Counted from the stretch's first letter, positions 11,589 to 23,555 are shown. The stretch: DNA of 64,000 nt from Callorhinus ursinus (GCF_003265705.1 NW_020312902.1:10442975-10506974); one strand, 5' to 3'. Numbers and translations: made by a program. The notes: generated by a model not told the origin, from the sequence alone.

Positions 11589-12069
11589 TTCATTGCTTCC
11601 ATTAGTTCATTTGCTGGAAAGACAATACTTAAAAGGTCAGAATTATAAAAATGATCCATGTGTGGAACACAAATTTACTTTCTCCACAATTAATCTCTGA
11701 TTCCATCCCACGCAAACCTCCTCAAGTCATAAAGAGGGTCAGGACAGAAAGGGAAGTGACCAAAAGAACACCATCCCAACTATTAGGAAAACAACAACTA
11801 CAACAACAACACTGAGAACAACAGAAGCAAAGACCATTATTTGATAGTGCCTTTTTATATAAGAAACGTTGTTAGGCTTTTTTTTTCTAATGCTTGAGAC
11901 ACCTTCTTAAGGTAAGAATTATCCATGAAATAGATTTGGTCATTATAATATTGTTTGACAGAACTGAATTTATGTATGTTAGTTACCCAAGATTATGTTT
12001 TTATGGAGTACAGAATCCTTAAATATCTGGCTTCAGAGCTATCTGAGGTACAAGTTCATGAGGTTTTTA
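11589..12069. other. Unique AT-rich DNA
   Basis: Contains a short CAA/ACA-rich run near 11788-11810. Otherwise nothing recognised. Confidence 0.4.
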
Positions 12070-12085
12070 AAAAAGGGACCATTCT

Positions 12086-12285
12086 TTTTTTTTTTTAAAG
12101 ATTTTATTTATTTATCTGAGAGAGAGAGAATGAGAGAGAGAGAGCACATCAGAGGGGATAGGGTCAGAGGGAGAAGCAGACTCCCTGCCGAGCAGGGAGC
12201 CCGATGCGGGACTCGATCCTGGGACTCCAGGATCATGACCTGAGCCGAAGGCGGTTGCTTAACCAACTGAGCCACCCAGGCGCCC
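12086..12285 (-). mobile_element. CAN-SINE (SINEC), young
   Basis: Reverse SINE with T-run, TTTATTTATTTATCTGAGAG, and head complement GAGCCACCCAGGCGCCC. The perfect 16-bp duplication AAAAAGGGACCATTCT lies at 12070-12085 and 12286-12301. Confidence 0.97.
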
Positions 12286-12301
12286 AAAAAGGGACCATTC
12301 T

Positions 12302-13275
12302 GGCAAAAGCATTATTATAGACATGTATATCATCCCCTAACCTTCTCACAGCCTCTGGGCTCTCAGCCTTAATTGAACAGAACTTAAAAAAAGACCCAAA
12401 TTTATTGTCAGGTAGCATAGGCATCTATGAGGTCACATATCCAATGTTCCATAGAAATCTAATTTTGAGAGGAGAATAAAGCAAGAGAGTAAAGTTGAAG
12501 CAGTGGATTGCACAGAGAAAGGAACATAAGAGCAGAAGCAGAAACAAGAGATTAAAGGATATCAGAGACTCAGTGAGATAGAGATTGATAAATAAACAAA
12601 CACTTGAGGAGACAGGAACAAACAGGAAGCCATTTTTACTTCTTATAGTTTCCCAGCTTCTAGATCCATATCCATGAAATGGCCAAAGGTACTGCATCCT
12701 TAAAATAATAGTTCCCACCCCAGGCTCTACCCAGTTTAGGCAAATTAGTTAAACAAGTTTCTTTTCTTTACATGCCAAAGACAAGTGCATATTCACAGGT
12801 GCACAGGGCCTCTCACCCAAAGTCATATCCCTCCTGGGGCAGTTTATCTAATTGTCACCAAACTCTGAAGATTACAGCATTCTCCCCATCGTTAGAGCAC
12901 TCATAAAATAAACCTTGCAAACCATCAACAAGGGAATGTGGAATGAACTAAGAATGACCCTTACAAACCAGAAAGAGTGCTAACAAGATCCATTACAGCT
13001 GTGAAAGGCCCAGATATCCTGAGGACCTATGACACCTTGGTAATCTGACCAAGATAAGGGGTGAGGAGGTCTAGACCAGATATTTCCTCTTTCCTTCTAG
13101 AGCTTCCTGACTCCCCCTTTTTATAGTTTTATCTCTTTTTAGCATGATTGTTTATAACATCACAGCCAAAAAGACAAATCTGATCCACGTTGCCGTATAA
13201 ATGATCATCAAAAGCTAGAATCAAAATGTGAGGAATATCATTTGGGTCCTTAAAGTAAGAAAATAAACAACTTAC
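12302..13275. other. Unique DNA, no gene recognised
   Basis: Moderate GC. Short open frames on both strands show no recognisable domain. Confidence 0.4.
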
Positions 13276-13361
13276 GCAAGTTTAAGGATGTTTTGTCAGA
13301 CTTTAGGCCATTAATCATGGACAGGTCTGTCTCTGCATTTATTAATCCTGACACTGCAGTT
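13276..13361 (-). other. Possible 86-nt exon-like segment (speculative)
   Basis: On the minus strand a pyrimidine-rich tract ending TTTGTTCCAG abuts an open 86-nt stretch. That stretch ends at a strong donor-like C|GTAAGTT. In one frame it reads TAVSGLINAETDLSMINGLK and continues a few residues, without stops. I do not recognise the protein. The splice signals are seen directly; that this is an exon is inference and could be chance. Confidence 0.18.
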
Positions 13362-13765
13362 CTGGAACAAAGACAGAGCAAGGAAACTGACTTTCGTGTC
13401 TTCCCTGTGAGCTGAGGTGCCTGGCAACTGATGTAGGCATACATCGTGTTGCTTCTCCAGGTCCTTGTGATTCTGAAATGACTGGACCAGAACCATGAGG
13501 AGGTCAAGTTGCTGCTACTCTAGGGAGACTCTGAGCTACCCCTCGTGATGTTCAAGGATATTCTCTGGTCATTTCAGGCATGGAAAAGGCAGGGCAGTAC
13601 TTCTTTGCATCTTTAAGAGCAATATAGCCAACTGTCTTTTTTACTCTTACGTGCCTAGTGTGGGATTTGGGTCAGGAAAAAAAGATGTTGTCAGTTGGGT
13701 CTAAATTTGCAACTGTACTGTCATCTATCCAATATTGTCAACCAATCATCATTGTCTTGTGTCTG

Positions 13766-13960
13766 TAAGCATGGACTCTGGAGTCACACAGATTTAAATG
13801 CTGACTTTGTCATTTACTTGCTGTATGACCATGGATAAATTATTTAAACTTGCTGGTCCTTACCATAAATGAGGATAGTGAATACTTATCTCATGGATCT
13901 ATTGAGAGAAATGCATGAACTAAATACACGTAAAGTGTGTAAAAGACTTTGGACAAATTT
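13766..13960 (+). mobile_element. MIR, well preserved
   Basis: 'catggactctggagtcacac', 'gtcatttacttgctgtatgac' and 'tggataaattatttaaact' follow the MIR consensus, with '...cttatctcatgga' after the core. Confidence 0.85.
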
Positions 13961-14210
13961 ACTTTTGATAAGTACTTGATATTACAAAAAATAGTAAAGC
14001 TTAGGACAAACTTACAAGGCATTCTCCAGGACCAAATGAGAAGTAATCTCAAAATGTTTTTTAAACTTCCGTGAAGAAGAGGAGGAAGAGTGTAAGCTGA
14101 GTAAGTGGTAGTTTCAATAGTTTTTTCGGGCATTTCACTCAGCCCCGTTGAAAGACTCACAACTATACTACAGAATTCTGGATGAGTAAAGGCTGAATGT
14201 GCGCTCACAC

Positions 14211-14248
14211 GTGTGCACACACACACACACACACGTACACACACACGT
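14211..14248. repeat. (CA)n microsatellite
   Basis: CA array interrupted by GTA and GTCC. Confidence 0.95.
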
Positions 14249-14559
14249 CCCTAGATCCCTCTAATTAAGATGATGTTGTCCTGGAAGTCTTTTTATCTTC
14301 ACAGATATATCTGCTTCAAATTTATTAGTTGGCGACAAACTTGTTATTTGTCTAGATGTATTATAATCTATTATCCACTCCACTTAGGTGGAGTTACTAG
14401 AAAAAGGTCAACAATTGCTGTGTAGATAACAAGATAAAGGAAAAAAGAAAAGCCTGTAACTAAAACCTAATCATTCATGGAATTGTAGATCAAGGTAAGG
14501 AGCTATACTTTTATGAAAAGTATAGTATGGCAATATCTAAGGAAGAATGTCCATTAATG
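14249..14559. other. Unique AT-rich DNA
   Basis: Nothing recognised. Confidence 0.4.
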
Positions 14560-14835
14560 GCTTTCCTTTGCTAATACAATCAACCCTGCAATAAACATCT
14601 TTCTATACGTCTTTGCACACATGTGTAAATACGTCTTCAAGAAAAATTGCTAGAGGTGGGATTAAAAAGTCAAGCAATTTGCACATTTAAGGTTCATACA
14701 GATTGACAAATTGCTTTATGAAAATGTTATGTTGAGACTCTTAACTGAAGTGTATGAGAGCTCACATCCAAGCTTAGCTAACTCATTATTGTCAATGATT
14801 TTAAGAATTGTCAATCTTTAGGGTGAGAAACAATG
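14560..14835 (-). mobile_element. Old L1M fragment
   Basis: Reverse L1 3'-region signature: 'gcaataaacatctttctat', 'gtgtaaatacgtcttcaag', 'attgctagaggtgggatt', 'attgacaaattgc' and 'gtgtatgagagctc'. Strongly diverged. Confidence 0.6.
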
Positions 14836-16184
14836 AAATGGAATTGCTTCTTTTACTAAGATCATGTTCTATACTCAGCAAGTAATATAAAATTGCATGT
14901 TGTCAAAATTATATTGTAAAGTCCCTTGAGTCTCCTAAAATGTATAATATATGCAGTTGGAAATATACAGCCCTGCACAGTAATATATATGTACCCTGAA
15001 GTGAAAGAACCACTGAATTTGATAAAGGAAGGAACAAAAAGAAAGTCCCCAGACTTATGTCAGGGAAGGAAAACCATTCTGCGTTTAAGAAAACGGTCAA
15101 AACCCTGGCATTTTTCCTTGAGCAGTGGAAGGGCCTCCTATACTCTAGTTGTTATGTCCAGGTAAAAAGTGACTCCCAGGTGAAAAGTGACTCCCAGGTG
15201 AAAAAATCTCTCCACATGGGTTGCCACAGCACATTAAAAACACATTTATGAATAAAAAGTCTCTATTAGCTATACCCATATTAGAGCCTGTGCCTTATAA
15301 AATTAATTATGCATCAAGTTAAATTCACCCTGCTGCTTTTGGTGATGCTCTTGGTGATTTTCACTCTTGACCAGCACTGGGATTATGATGAGCGTCAACT
15401 GTATTAACTCTAGCCAAGAAAAAAACCATAAAACAGTCCCCTCCCTGAAAGGGACACAGCTTGTGGGAGGGTCATTGGTTGACCTGCAGTGTAATGTGCC
15501 GCTGCAAACATTCATTAAGCAGAGTCCTGAAGAGATAGCCCTTAGCAGAACTGCACTTCAGAGAGACAGAGTAAGGCTGGAAATGTGGTCATTCGTTCAT
15601 GTTGCCATATGAACTTTGCCTCCTGCCTGCTCGCAGCAATCAATCCAAACTTCCTCTTAGCAATGAATTAATCCAAGGCAAAGATGCAGTAATATGGTCA
15701 GAACAACATAAAACAAGAAAATGTCAATGCAGGAAAGGGCCTTGTACTGAATGGCACCACTCTGTGAAAAAGGAAACAGGCTTAACAGACACACAATGTA
15801 TTGAAGGTAACATTACACAGAAGAAAAAAAATATATATATATCCATTACCAATCTTCCTTTTATATTTCCTATTGCACACGTGCTTGTTACTATATTCAT
15901 TTTATTTTAATTTTTTTTCCTTACTCTAAGGGGAAGGGAATCTTCGCAAGGAAATTACTCCCCTCTTACTTGAACACATTAATGTGTTATTTAATGTGCT
16001 ATTTATTTATTTTCTTGATTATTCCTTAAAATATCCATGTAAAACTTATGTACCTTGTTCAGGTCAAAAATTCAAAGAACAGCAGAAGCAGCCAAGTGAC
16101 TGATAAAGAGCTTGATATTCACACCACTGATATGATCCAGTTTAACACTGAATAGAGTGGGTGGAGTGGAATTAACAGTTAATG
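14836..16184. other. Unique DNA with short tandem repeat
   Basis: No recognisable gene. Holds an 18-bp tandem repeat at 15161-15205 and an AT run near 15830. Two weak open frames of 81 and 103 codons (15367-15612, 15599-15910) have no recognised domain. Confidence 0.4.
15161..15205. repeat. 18-bp tandem repeat, 2.5 copies
   Basis: Unit GGTGAAAAGTGACTCCCA at 15161-15178 (one mismatch), 15179-15196 and a partial third copy to 15205. Confidence 0.9.
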
Positions 16185-16415
16185 AGAATCTACTGTTGAC
16201 CAGATATTGTGTAGAGGTCTAGCATATATTCTCCACCTTGCAGAAATTCTGTGATGTCAGTTTTGGCATTCTTACAACCCTTTTATAGGTGACGCCACTG
16301 AATTCCAGGAAGTTTAAGAAAATCATTCAAGATTACCTAGCAAGTAAATGATAACCTAGATTTAAACTCAAGTCTACTTACTTCTAAAAAGCACTCTCTC
16401 AATTCCCACACATCA
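16185..16415 (-). mobile_element. MIR
   Basis: Reverse MIR pattern: 'gaccagatattgtgtagagg', 'cttacaacccttttatagg', 'gattacctagcaagtaaatg' and 'acctagatttaaactcaag'. Confidence 0.75.
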
Positions 16416-16624
16416 TCCCCAAGGCACAACTTTAGGGACCATATCTTTTGCAATGTTGTTTTTTTGCATCAGAAGTAGTTGTATTCTAGTGCCTCATTAA
16501 AAGAGTTGGATTTCTATCACAATAGAAACAATATAAGAGTGGGAGACATGCCTACCTCTCTATAACAGTTTGGCTTTTGAAAGTTTTTGCATAAACTACA
16601 TAATAGGTCATTAGAAAAATAGAA

Positions 16625-16750
16625 CAGATTTTTATATGCCATTTTTACAGATGGGATAACAGAGGCCAAATGAGCTCCTGAAGTTCCTAAGGTAAGTTAA
16701 TGGAGGGTTCAGCCTGCAAACCAGATCTCCTACCTCCAAGTCCTGATCTC
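16625..16750 (-). mobile_element. MIR fragment
   Basis: 'ccatttttacagatgggata', 'cagaggccaaatgagctc' and 'cagcctgcaaaccag' match the reverse MIR core. Confidence 0.6.
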
Positions 16751-18550
16751 TCTTGGTCACATCATGCTGCTCAGGGATGTGAACAGAGGGACCCCTGTTG
16801 ATTCTGACATTTCTGACAGGAGGTACTATTTTTTTTCCTCAAAGAAGCTAAATTGTCTCCTCCACTCAAGATAGGAGGGTGGAAGGTGAAATGTTTTTTC
16901 AACCACCAGGCTTAAGAGCTGCTGCCCTCAATCTCTCCTACCCAGAGAAACTACAGTAGAAATATTTCACTGGAATATCTCCCCTTTGAGAAAGGGTCAG
17001 GCCTGGAGGAGATATAATGTGTCTCATGCTGGGAGGTGGCTCAGTATGCTTGGCTATTCCAGCTGCTCTGTAAGGACCAGTAGCAAATGGAAAGGTTCCC
17101 ACTGTGCCCCACTTGAGCACTGATCTGTTTACTGTATGCAAGCTCAACTTCCACATGGTCTCTGGGCCTTTGGAGTCCCAGGGACAGATATTTATCCTTC
17201 AAATAAGTAAGTGAGCTAACATTTGTGAGAGCTTTACAAAGTTCTGCCACATAAATAATCTAATTAAATTCTGAACTGAAGCCAATATGTACTTATCTGC
17301 ATTTTTGTCATATAGGGAAACTGCTTAGTGATGAAATTATTGAATCAACTTAATGTCATTTGGCCTCCAAAAACACCATGCTCTCTTCTCCACACCACTC
17401 TTTGCATTTACTCAATTACCTCAGACTATCTGTTTAAACCTTGGTGGTGGGGATTTCCCCCAAAAAGCTTCTGGAGAACTTATCTTTAAGTATCTCAGGT
17501 ATCCAGGTAGTGAGCAGCTCTTGAACACTACATGAGAGCCCTTCCATGAGGGAGATACCTCACAGGGAAGCCAAGACTAGATCACTCAGACACGTGCCCA
17601 CCTCTTGACTACTGTGTAGATAGGAGGGGCTTGGCTTTGAACTGATGCTCACTGAACACTGTGTGAGCTCTTGACTTGAATTTTCAATCTCATTTCTTCT
17701 CTCCATTTGTTATGGTAGGCCATAGCTTCTTTATCACCAAAGTCACAACTGCCCTCCAAATGCTAGTTCATTACAGAAGCTTCTTGTTCTTAAGTTTTTG
17801 AATTTGTGGTTGCAGAGACAAACTTATGTGTGGGAAGCAGGATAGAAGAGAAATAACTGAGCAGTAGATTTGAGCTTGCTGCTTTGCCCTTTAAATAGAG
17901 CTGACTCACCCTTGCATCTTAACACAGTCTATTTGTATGAATCCTGGGACATCATGCCATACTACCTCTTCCAAGCAATTGCTCAGTCCTGTTTTCTGCC
18001 TTGATCATTTCTACTAATCTACAATAATAATTTCTTCATTTCTACTAATCTACAATTTTTAACCCCAGTTCCTAGATCCTTATAGTGTTTTTTAGTCCTT
18101 TACTTTGTTAAAAAGGCAAACTTCTTCCTCTGGCTTAGTGAATGTGTTGCCCATGTCAGTTCTGCAGCCATGACATTTACCTTTTGTCTGTGTGTTTTCA
18201 CTTTCACTATTCCATTCCAATACTCTTGCTATTCCATTCCAACAACTGTATATAAAATTTCCCTTTGGTAAAACCTGATTGCAAAACACCCTAACACCCA
18301 GCACCCATACAAGGGAGCAACAAACCACATGAATTCTGGGAAGTCACTACTCCTCAGTGGAGCTTATTGTCATCTATAAATGAGGACTTGACTACATTAT
18401 CTAAGGAAGGAAGAAGAAAAAGAAGGGAGAGTGGGTGATAGGTTCATTTGGACATGCAAGATGACCAGAGTCTGAGAGCTGAAATGAAATTGAGGGAAAA
18501 TAAAATCTATTGTTTTCAATTTACCAATGGAGAAAGTATTATGTCAGTAG
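16751..18550. other. Unique DNA; weak MIR traces
   Basis: A weak reverse MIR-like stretch occurs at about 17205-17330 and a weak forward one at about 18340-18400. No gene recognised. Confidence 0.35.
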
Positions 18551-18559
18551 AGCTCAGAT

Positions 18560-18695
18560 GAATGGGTCATGGACCCCCTTGAGATTATATGAGAGCTATG
18601 AACATTTACCAAAAGAAAGTGTATGTATATACAATATAGACATATGCATACAACTTCACTGAAGCCTACACTAACCCTAGGTTAAGAACCCTGAA
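18560..18695. mobile_element. Ancient interspersed repeat, family uncertain
   Basis: 'gtcatggacccccttgagatt' ... 'aggttaagaaccctga' is a pattern I recognise as a widespread old mammalian repeat, but I cannot name its family with confidence. Confidence 0.4.
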
Positions 18696-19785
18696 ATTGG
18701 TACTCAGGTCAAGACTCGCTGCAACTAGTGTATAGGTCACACATTTGGTACTTCATTTAGAAAACATGTTTATGTATTATATAATCATCTTGAATTTTCT
18801 CTAGCTGTTCCATGTGTATTAAGTTAGCATATTTAACTATGACACTTGCTGAATAGGTTCACATTAAATATGTATAAAAAAAAACACCAGAAGGAAATGT
18901 GTAATCATCTAGGTCAAATTAAAAAAAACAAATAGATAGATGATAGATAGATTGGTTGATTGATTTATGGTACAAACACCATTTTACATTATATTTAATC
19001 ATTTCCATAAAGATAGCAAAACATTTTTTTATTAAATACATTTACCAATCAGCAAATAATAATTTATCACATGAAGTATTCTATTTTTAGTGTGAGTAAT
19101 ATGTTGCCATATTGAGGGCTTAGATGATTTGAGTTCCACTTCATATCCCAAGATATTCGAAGTTGAAAGATTATCAGGTTAGGTTTTATATTAAATTGAT
19201 AAAGTGCAAACTAGAGAAAGAAAGAGGTGTCTCTCTGCTTGGGTGATAGATGATTCTGCATCTAAAATGTTATTACAATTTCACTGAATCATGAAACATA
19301 GCAAATATAATTAATCATAAAACCATACCATATCTGCTAAAGACAGATAAAAAAAACTCACCAATATTCTAAAACCTAATAAAGGGTGTTTAAAATGTTG
19401 CTTTAACCTTAAGTGTTTTCAGATGATTTCATATTCTTGTTTAAAACTAGTTTTGTTATATTCCACAATAAGAATATATAATGCAATTCACCAGGGTAGG
19501 TAGAATTAGGCCCAAAACTACAGAAAGTATCTGGAAGACAAATAAATGAGAAAATATCCAAATGCTATAAAATTCTTAGACAAACTCATAAATATATTTT
19601 TATTAACATGTTCAATTAGAAAGGCTAGCAGATGCTAAATCCTAAAGCTTTATCAGTAAAGGAGAAGTTGTCCAACTAATTCAGGAGATAATTGCAATTA
19701 CAAAAATTCATAGATGCCTTGATTCTCCCTTGAATAAGTGGCTCAAATGTGGTCCTTGTAAAGAGAAAATTTCTCAAGATCTTTG
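18696..19785. other. Unique AT-rich DNA
   Basis: Includes a short GATA-rich run near 18932-18952. No gene or confident repeat. Confidence 0.4.
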
Positions 19786-19799
19786 ATCTGAACTTAAGT

Positions 19800-20113
19800 A
19801 AATGGGAGACATCGGGAGAGGTTTGTAAAAGGGTAAAAAACTTTCAGCTGTAAAGTCTGAGGATACAATGCATAACATATTGGCTATAGTTGATGACACT
19901 GTATTATATAACTGAAATTTGCCAAGAAAGTAAAACTTAAAGGTGTACATATATACAATTTTAAAAATATATATAAATTATATGTAATATGGTTATATAA
20001 ATATTATATCTAAAATATATACATATGTATAATATACAAATACATGGGGTGATGGATATGTTAACTACATGGGAGAAATTTTTTCACAATGTATATATCC
20101 TACAATTTTATTT
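19800..20113 (+). mobile_element. L1M 3' end, left part
   Basis: 'actttcagctgtaaagtc', 'ggctatagttgatgacactg', 'aactgaaatttgccaag', 'gggtgatggatatgttaac' and 'tttcacaatgtatat' match the 3' UTR of old L1M elements. It is interrupted at 20113 by the retrocopy and resumes at 21971 with 'taaattatacctcaataaag'. Confidence 0.75.
20095..20113. repeat. Target-site duplication, left copy (retrocopy)
   Basis: ATATCCTACAATTTTATTT here and ATATCTTACAATTTTATTT at 21971-21989 match at 18 of 19 positions, and they flank the retrocopy. Joining the outer sequences restores an ordinary L1M 3' tail. Confidence 0.85.
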
Positions 20114-20175
20114 TATTTATTTTATTTTATTTTATTTTTTATTTTATTTTATTTTATTTTATTTTTATTTTTAAG
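20114..20175 (-). repeat. (TAAAA)n tail of the retrocopy
   Basis: On the plus strand this is TTTTA repeats. On the minus strand it is an A-rich tail directly after the retrocopy 3' end. An AATAAA on the minus strand at 20207-20212 lies about 30 bases upstream of it, as expected for a polyadenylated transcript. Confidence 0.85.
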
Positions 20176-21970
20176 TTCCTTAAGATCAGGGACCCTAACC
20201 ACTTGGTTTATTATCTCCAATCCCAAGCACAGTGTGGGGTATACACAAGGGTTCAACAAATATCTGCTAATGTCCAGCAGCCATCAAGCATTTTGTGAGA
20301 ACTCATGTCTCACATGCAGGTTTGATCCCAAGGTTGGTGTGTGAAGTAACAGTGAGAGTCACATCTCTGAAATTCCTTAGGGAGGTGCCAAGTTGGAGAC
20401 TAAACACCAGCTTCTTTTCCTCCAGGGAGGGAATAGATCACTGTTTCTAAACCAGCACCCAGGTAAGGCTTGAGTTTAGGGGCAAGGTATAGTACAACAG
20501 ATAGACTTGCAACTCAGTGAGGTCAAGTGAGGCCCAGAGGGGCCACAGAGTCACTGTAGCGAAGGGCAACACTGTTTCATCACTCATTTCTCATTCAAAG
20601 TGCCATTGCCAATTCCCATGTTAGAGTGAGTGCAAGCAAGGGGACTTCACAGTAGTGCTGATCTGACCAATTACTGTATTCAGGCTCAGGCCAAGGGGGC
20701 CCCAGGCTTGCATTACCCTGACAACCTCTTCAAGCTGGAGGAAGCCCACATGATTGCTCAGCCTCTAGGGAGCCCAGCAAAAGTAAGACACCTCCATGAG
20801 AACTTTATTCATTCTCCTAGCCATGGTCCATAGAAAGAGGTTATGGGTCCTTTTTGTGGGGCACAGACTCTGTGCTGCTAGGGTCATTCTCAGAGTCATC
20901 CTTGGGTCTCCACACAGGCTGGAACTTGAGCAAGACAGGTGGGGTGAAAATGGAGGTCTTCACAGGAGGGGGGTGGCATCTTCTCAGTATTGGGGGAAAC
21001 CACTACAGGTCCAGGAGCCTGGGAGCCAAAGTAATGGAGCTTGTGCTCACTATTTCCAGCCATGTATGGGAAATGAAGCCTCCCAAGTTGAGGACCAAGG
21101 GGGTCAAATCAACCATGTGGCTTCTTGGGTTCAATGACAGGCCAGCTCAGTTTAATTTCACTTCAGACCTTACAACTTCCAACTTCACCATAGATGTGCT
21201 ACTCAGCAGAGGGAAGGGGCCAAAGACCCTAGGCCCAGTGTAGATAGGGGGTGATGGGGCCATCATGGAGGCCATGGTGGTAGCAGCTGATGGCAGTGGT
21301 GGAGGTGGCAGCAGGGTGGGTGGCAGGCATGGGGAGGTTGACTGGTCTTGCAAGAGGATTGGCTCTGGTTTCTACAATTTTTTTCTTCTCTTCTTCTGGA
21401 CATCTTGGGAGTATAGGTGAAGCACCTCTTCAGCTATTCTAAGCGCTGGTGGATCTTCAGGGCATCCATGCTGTTGAAACAATTCAGGTCCTTCTGGACT
21501 GCACAGAAAAACCTTACTAGGCCTGTTTGCCCTTACGTACTACCCTCTGGACCAGTGCAGGGCTGTGGTGGTCTATGCTGCAGAAGAGGCTGTGCAAAAT
21601 GTGCCCCATGTAGGTGGCCACCTGCCTCTCGAAGTCTGCCTTGGAGATGAGCCGGCAGAGGTCATACTCTGGGGGAACTCACTGCTGAAGTCATCTAGGA
21701 CCTCTATCTGAGAGGGACTGCAAATGGCCAGGGAGGTGTCAGAGTGGAGTGGCCATTGGGATGGGGCCACCAAGGCTCCAGGTGTGTGAACCCCTACCCT
21801 GTCTTAAGCTGGGGGAGTGGGACAGCTCCCGAGGTCTGGGTTGGGTTACCCTGTTTGGTGGGAGTCCTACAGGTGGGGGCCACAGGGGTGCACCTACTGT
21901 CTTCCCCACAGCCACTGCTCCCACACATCTTCCTTCCACCATCTTTGGCCTCCACCAGGCTGCTCTCTAA
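20176..21970 (-). pseudogene. Processed pseudogene of unidentified parent gene
   Basis: About 1.8 kb of GC-richer sequence without introns, with an A-rich tail at its minus-strand 3' end and a 19-bp duplication on both sides. On the minus strand, coding-like stretches are spread over several frames with stops and frameshifts: 'EVLDDFSSEFPQ', 'CRLISKADFERQVATYMGHI', 'QKDLNCFNSMDALKIHQRLE' and 'LKRCFTYTPKMS'. They suggest one damaged coding region at about 21390-21760, followed by a proline/alanine-rich part and a long 3' UTR. I do not recognise the parent. An L2-like piece at about 20176-20275 would have belonged to its 3' UTR. Confidence 0.75.
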
Positions 21971-22026
21971 ATATCTTACAATTTTATTTGTAAATTATAC
22001 CTCAATAAAGCTGGAAAAGGGAACTT
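21971..22026 (+). mobile_element. L1M 3' end, right part
   Basis: 'gtaaattatacctcaataaa' and 'gctggaaaaggg' complete the L1M tail interrupted at 20113. The first 19 bases are the right copy of the duplication. Confidence 0.75.
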
Positions 22027-22689
22027 AAAGAGCCTAGAATCCATTGTAACCTAGAGAATTCAAAATCAAAGGACTCATGTCAATTCTAGACTGGGCCATA
22101 AAGGAGTATACATTCCTAGTCCAATCCACAATACCATTTCACTGGATGGTTTTTTGGAAAATCATAGATTCAGAACTGGTAGAGTATATGCTATATTTAC
22201 TAGAACTCATTTTATTTAAAATGAGAAAAATCTAACCCCAAATAGCCTAACAAATAAACAAAACAAATGACAAAAGGAAATTTATATAATATCCCACAAA
22301 AGTAAGTCAAAGGAAATCTGAAGGTAGATCTTTAGTCAAACCTATATTCAAACATTGAAATAATATCAAGGGGCCTTTTTTGTTTCTCATTGTTTAAAAG
22401 GATATACATCAGCCATAGCAACATATTTAATTATGCCCTAGAAATCTAAGATAGTAAATAATTAGGTAATCTTTACAACCTGTTCTCATCCTTAGATTCA
22501 CATTTTAACAATTTCTAAGCAAACTAATATCCAGCATGAAAGGTATTTCATAGTCATAATAGTTTGGGTTAATTATTTTATATCAATGTTTTAATTATTG
22601 TTGAATCTGGCAAACTTTCAGTTTTTGTACTGCGCCCTAAAGACTCAGCTAGAGATTCATGGTGAAGTCAGCACACACATATTTAGGAG
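22027..22689. other. Unique AT-rich DNA
   Basis: No gene or repeat recognised. Confidence 0.4.
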
Positions 22690-22912
22690 GTACCAAGAGA
22701 TTTAGAACTACATAATCCTGGATTTAGATGCTTTCTTATCAGCCATGTGACCTTAGCCAATTCACTTAACTTCTCTGACCCTTAATTTCTTCATCTGAAA
22801 AATAAGGATAACAATATTACCATCTACTCCAAAAGGTTATTTTAGTTAATGAAGGGTACCATATGTGAAATCTACATAACACAGTGCCTAGTACACAGAA
22901 ACAACCTCTCTA
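22690..22912 (+). mobile_element. MIR, well preserved
   Basis: 'gccatgtgaccttagccaat', 'cacttaacttctctgaccc', 'cttcatctgaaaaataagg' and 'cacagtgcctagtacacag' follow the MIR consensus. Confidence 0.85.
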
Positions 22913-22954
22913 ATTGCAGTCCTTTCTCTAAGCTGAAATGTAACTCTAATTTCT

Positions 22955-23070
22955 ATTTATTCAAAAATACTTATTGACTGTCTACTATGGGCCAGGTATT
23001 ATGGTAGACACCAGGAATTTAAAGGTGAGTAATACATGTTCTATATTGGTCAAGCTCTTAAATTCTTGTG
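22955..23070. mobile_element. Ancient repeat fragment, family uncertain
   Basis: 'cttattgactgtctactatg', 'ggccaggtattatgg' and 'ggaatttaaaggtgagtaa' match the common old-repeat motif of a duration/size 'tactatgtgccaggca' type. I do not assign it to a family. Confidence 0.4.
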
Positions 23071-23188
23071 AGATGAAAGAAGAAAAAAATATCAGGACCC
23101 TAATAGGTGCATGCCCTCAACCTTTCATGTTGTACTGAGAATCAACTATCTCTTCCCTAATAATGAGGCTTTATAAGAAAAAGTCCAT

Positions 23189-23395
23189 CTTGGGACAACT
23201 GAGTGGCTCAGTAAGTTAAGCATTTGACTCTTGGTTTTAGCTCAGGTCATGATCTCAGGGTATGGGATTGAGGCCAGCATCTGGCTCACACTCAATGCAG
23301 AGTTTGCTTGAGATTCTCTCTATCTCCCTCTCCCTCTGCCTCTCCCTCCCCTCAACTCTAAAATAAAGAAATAAATCTTTAAGAAAAAGAAAGAA
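23189..23395 (+). mobile_element. CAN-SINE, older subfamily
   Basis: Diverged head 'tgggacaactgagtggctc', 'gctcaggtcatgatctcagg', 'CT-rich' block and A-rich tail. The perfect 14-bp duplication AAGAAAAAGTCCAT lies at 23175-23188 and 23396-23409. Confidence 0.93.
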
Positions 23396-23487
23396 AAGAA
23401 AAAGTCCATTTCAGCTAACTGACTGCAGCCAGATATAGATTTCTTTGTGCCTTCTCCACTTCCATGGCTTCACCTGACTAACCTATG

Positions 23488-23555
23488 AAGAGGAAAAGGA
23501 AGGAAGGAAGGAAGGAAGGAGGGAGGGTAGGAAGGAAAGGAGGAAGAAGAGGGGG
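23488..23555. repeat. (GGAA)n purine microsatellite
   Basis: GGAA/GGGA-rich tract, imperfect. Confidence 0.93.

Noticed and set aside
12233..12718. Two adjoining minus-strand frames of 63 and 97 codons
   Set aside because: The first overlaps the SINE head and the second is leucine/phenylalanine-rich AT-rich DNA. No domain or conservation can be shown.
10107..14248. CA/TG arrays as regulatory Z-DNA sites
   Set aside because: They are ordinary microsatellites, one of them inside an L1. Nothing nearby indicates a promoter.
20796..21243. Plus-strand open frames of 113 and 129 codons in the GC-rich block
   Set aside because: They run opposite to the retrocopy, whose tail and duplication show that its sense strand is minus. 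Their composition looks like an antisense shadow.
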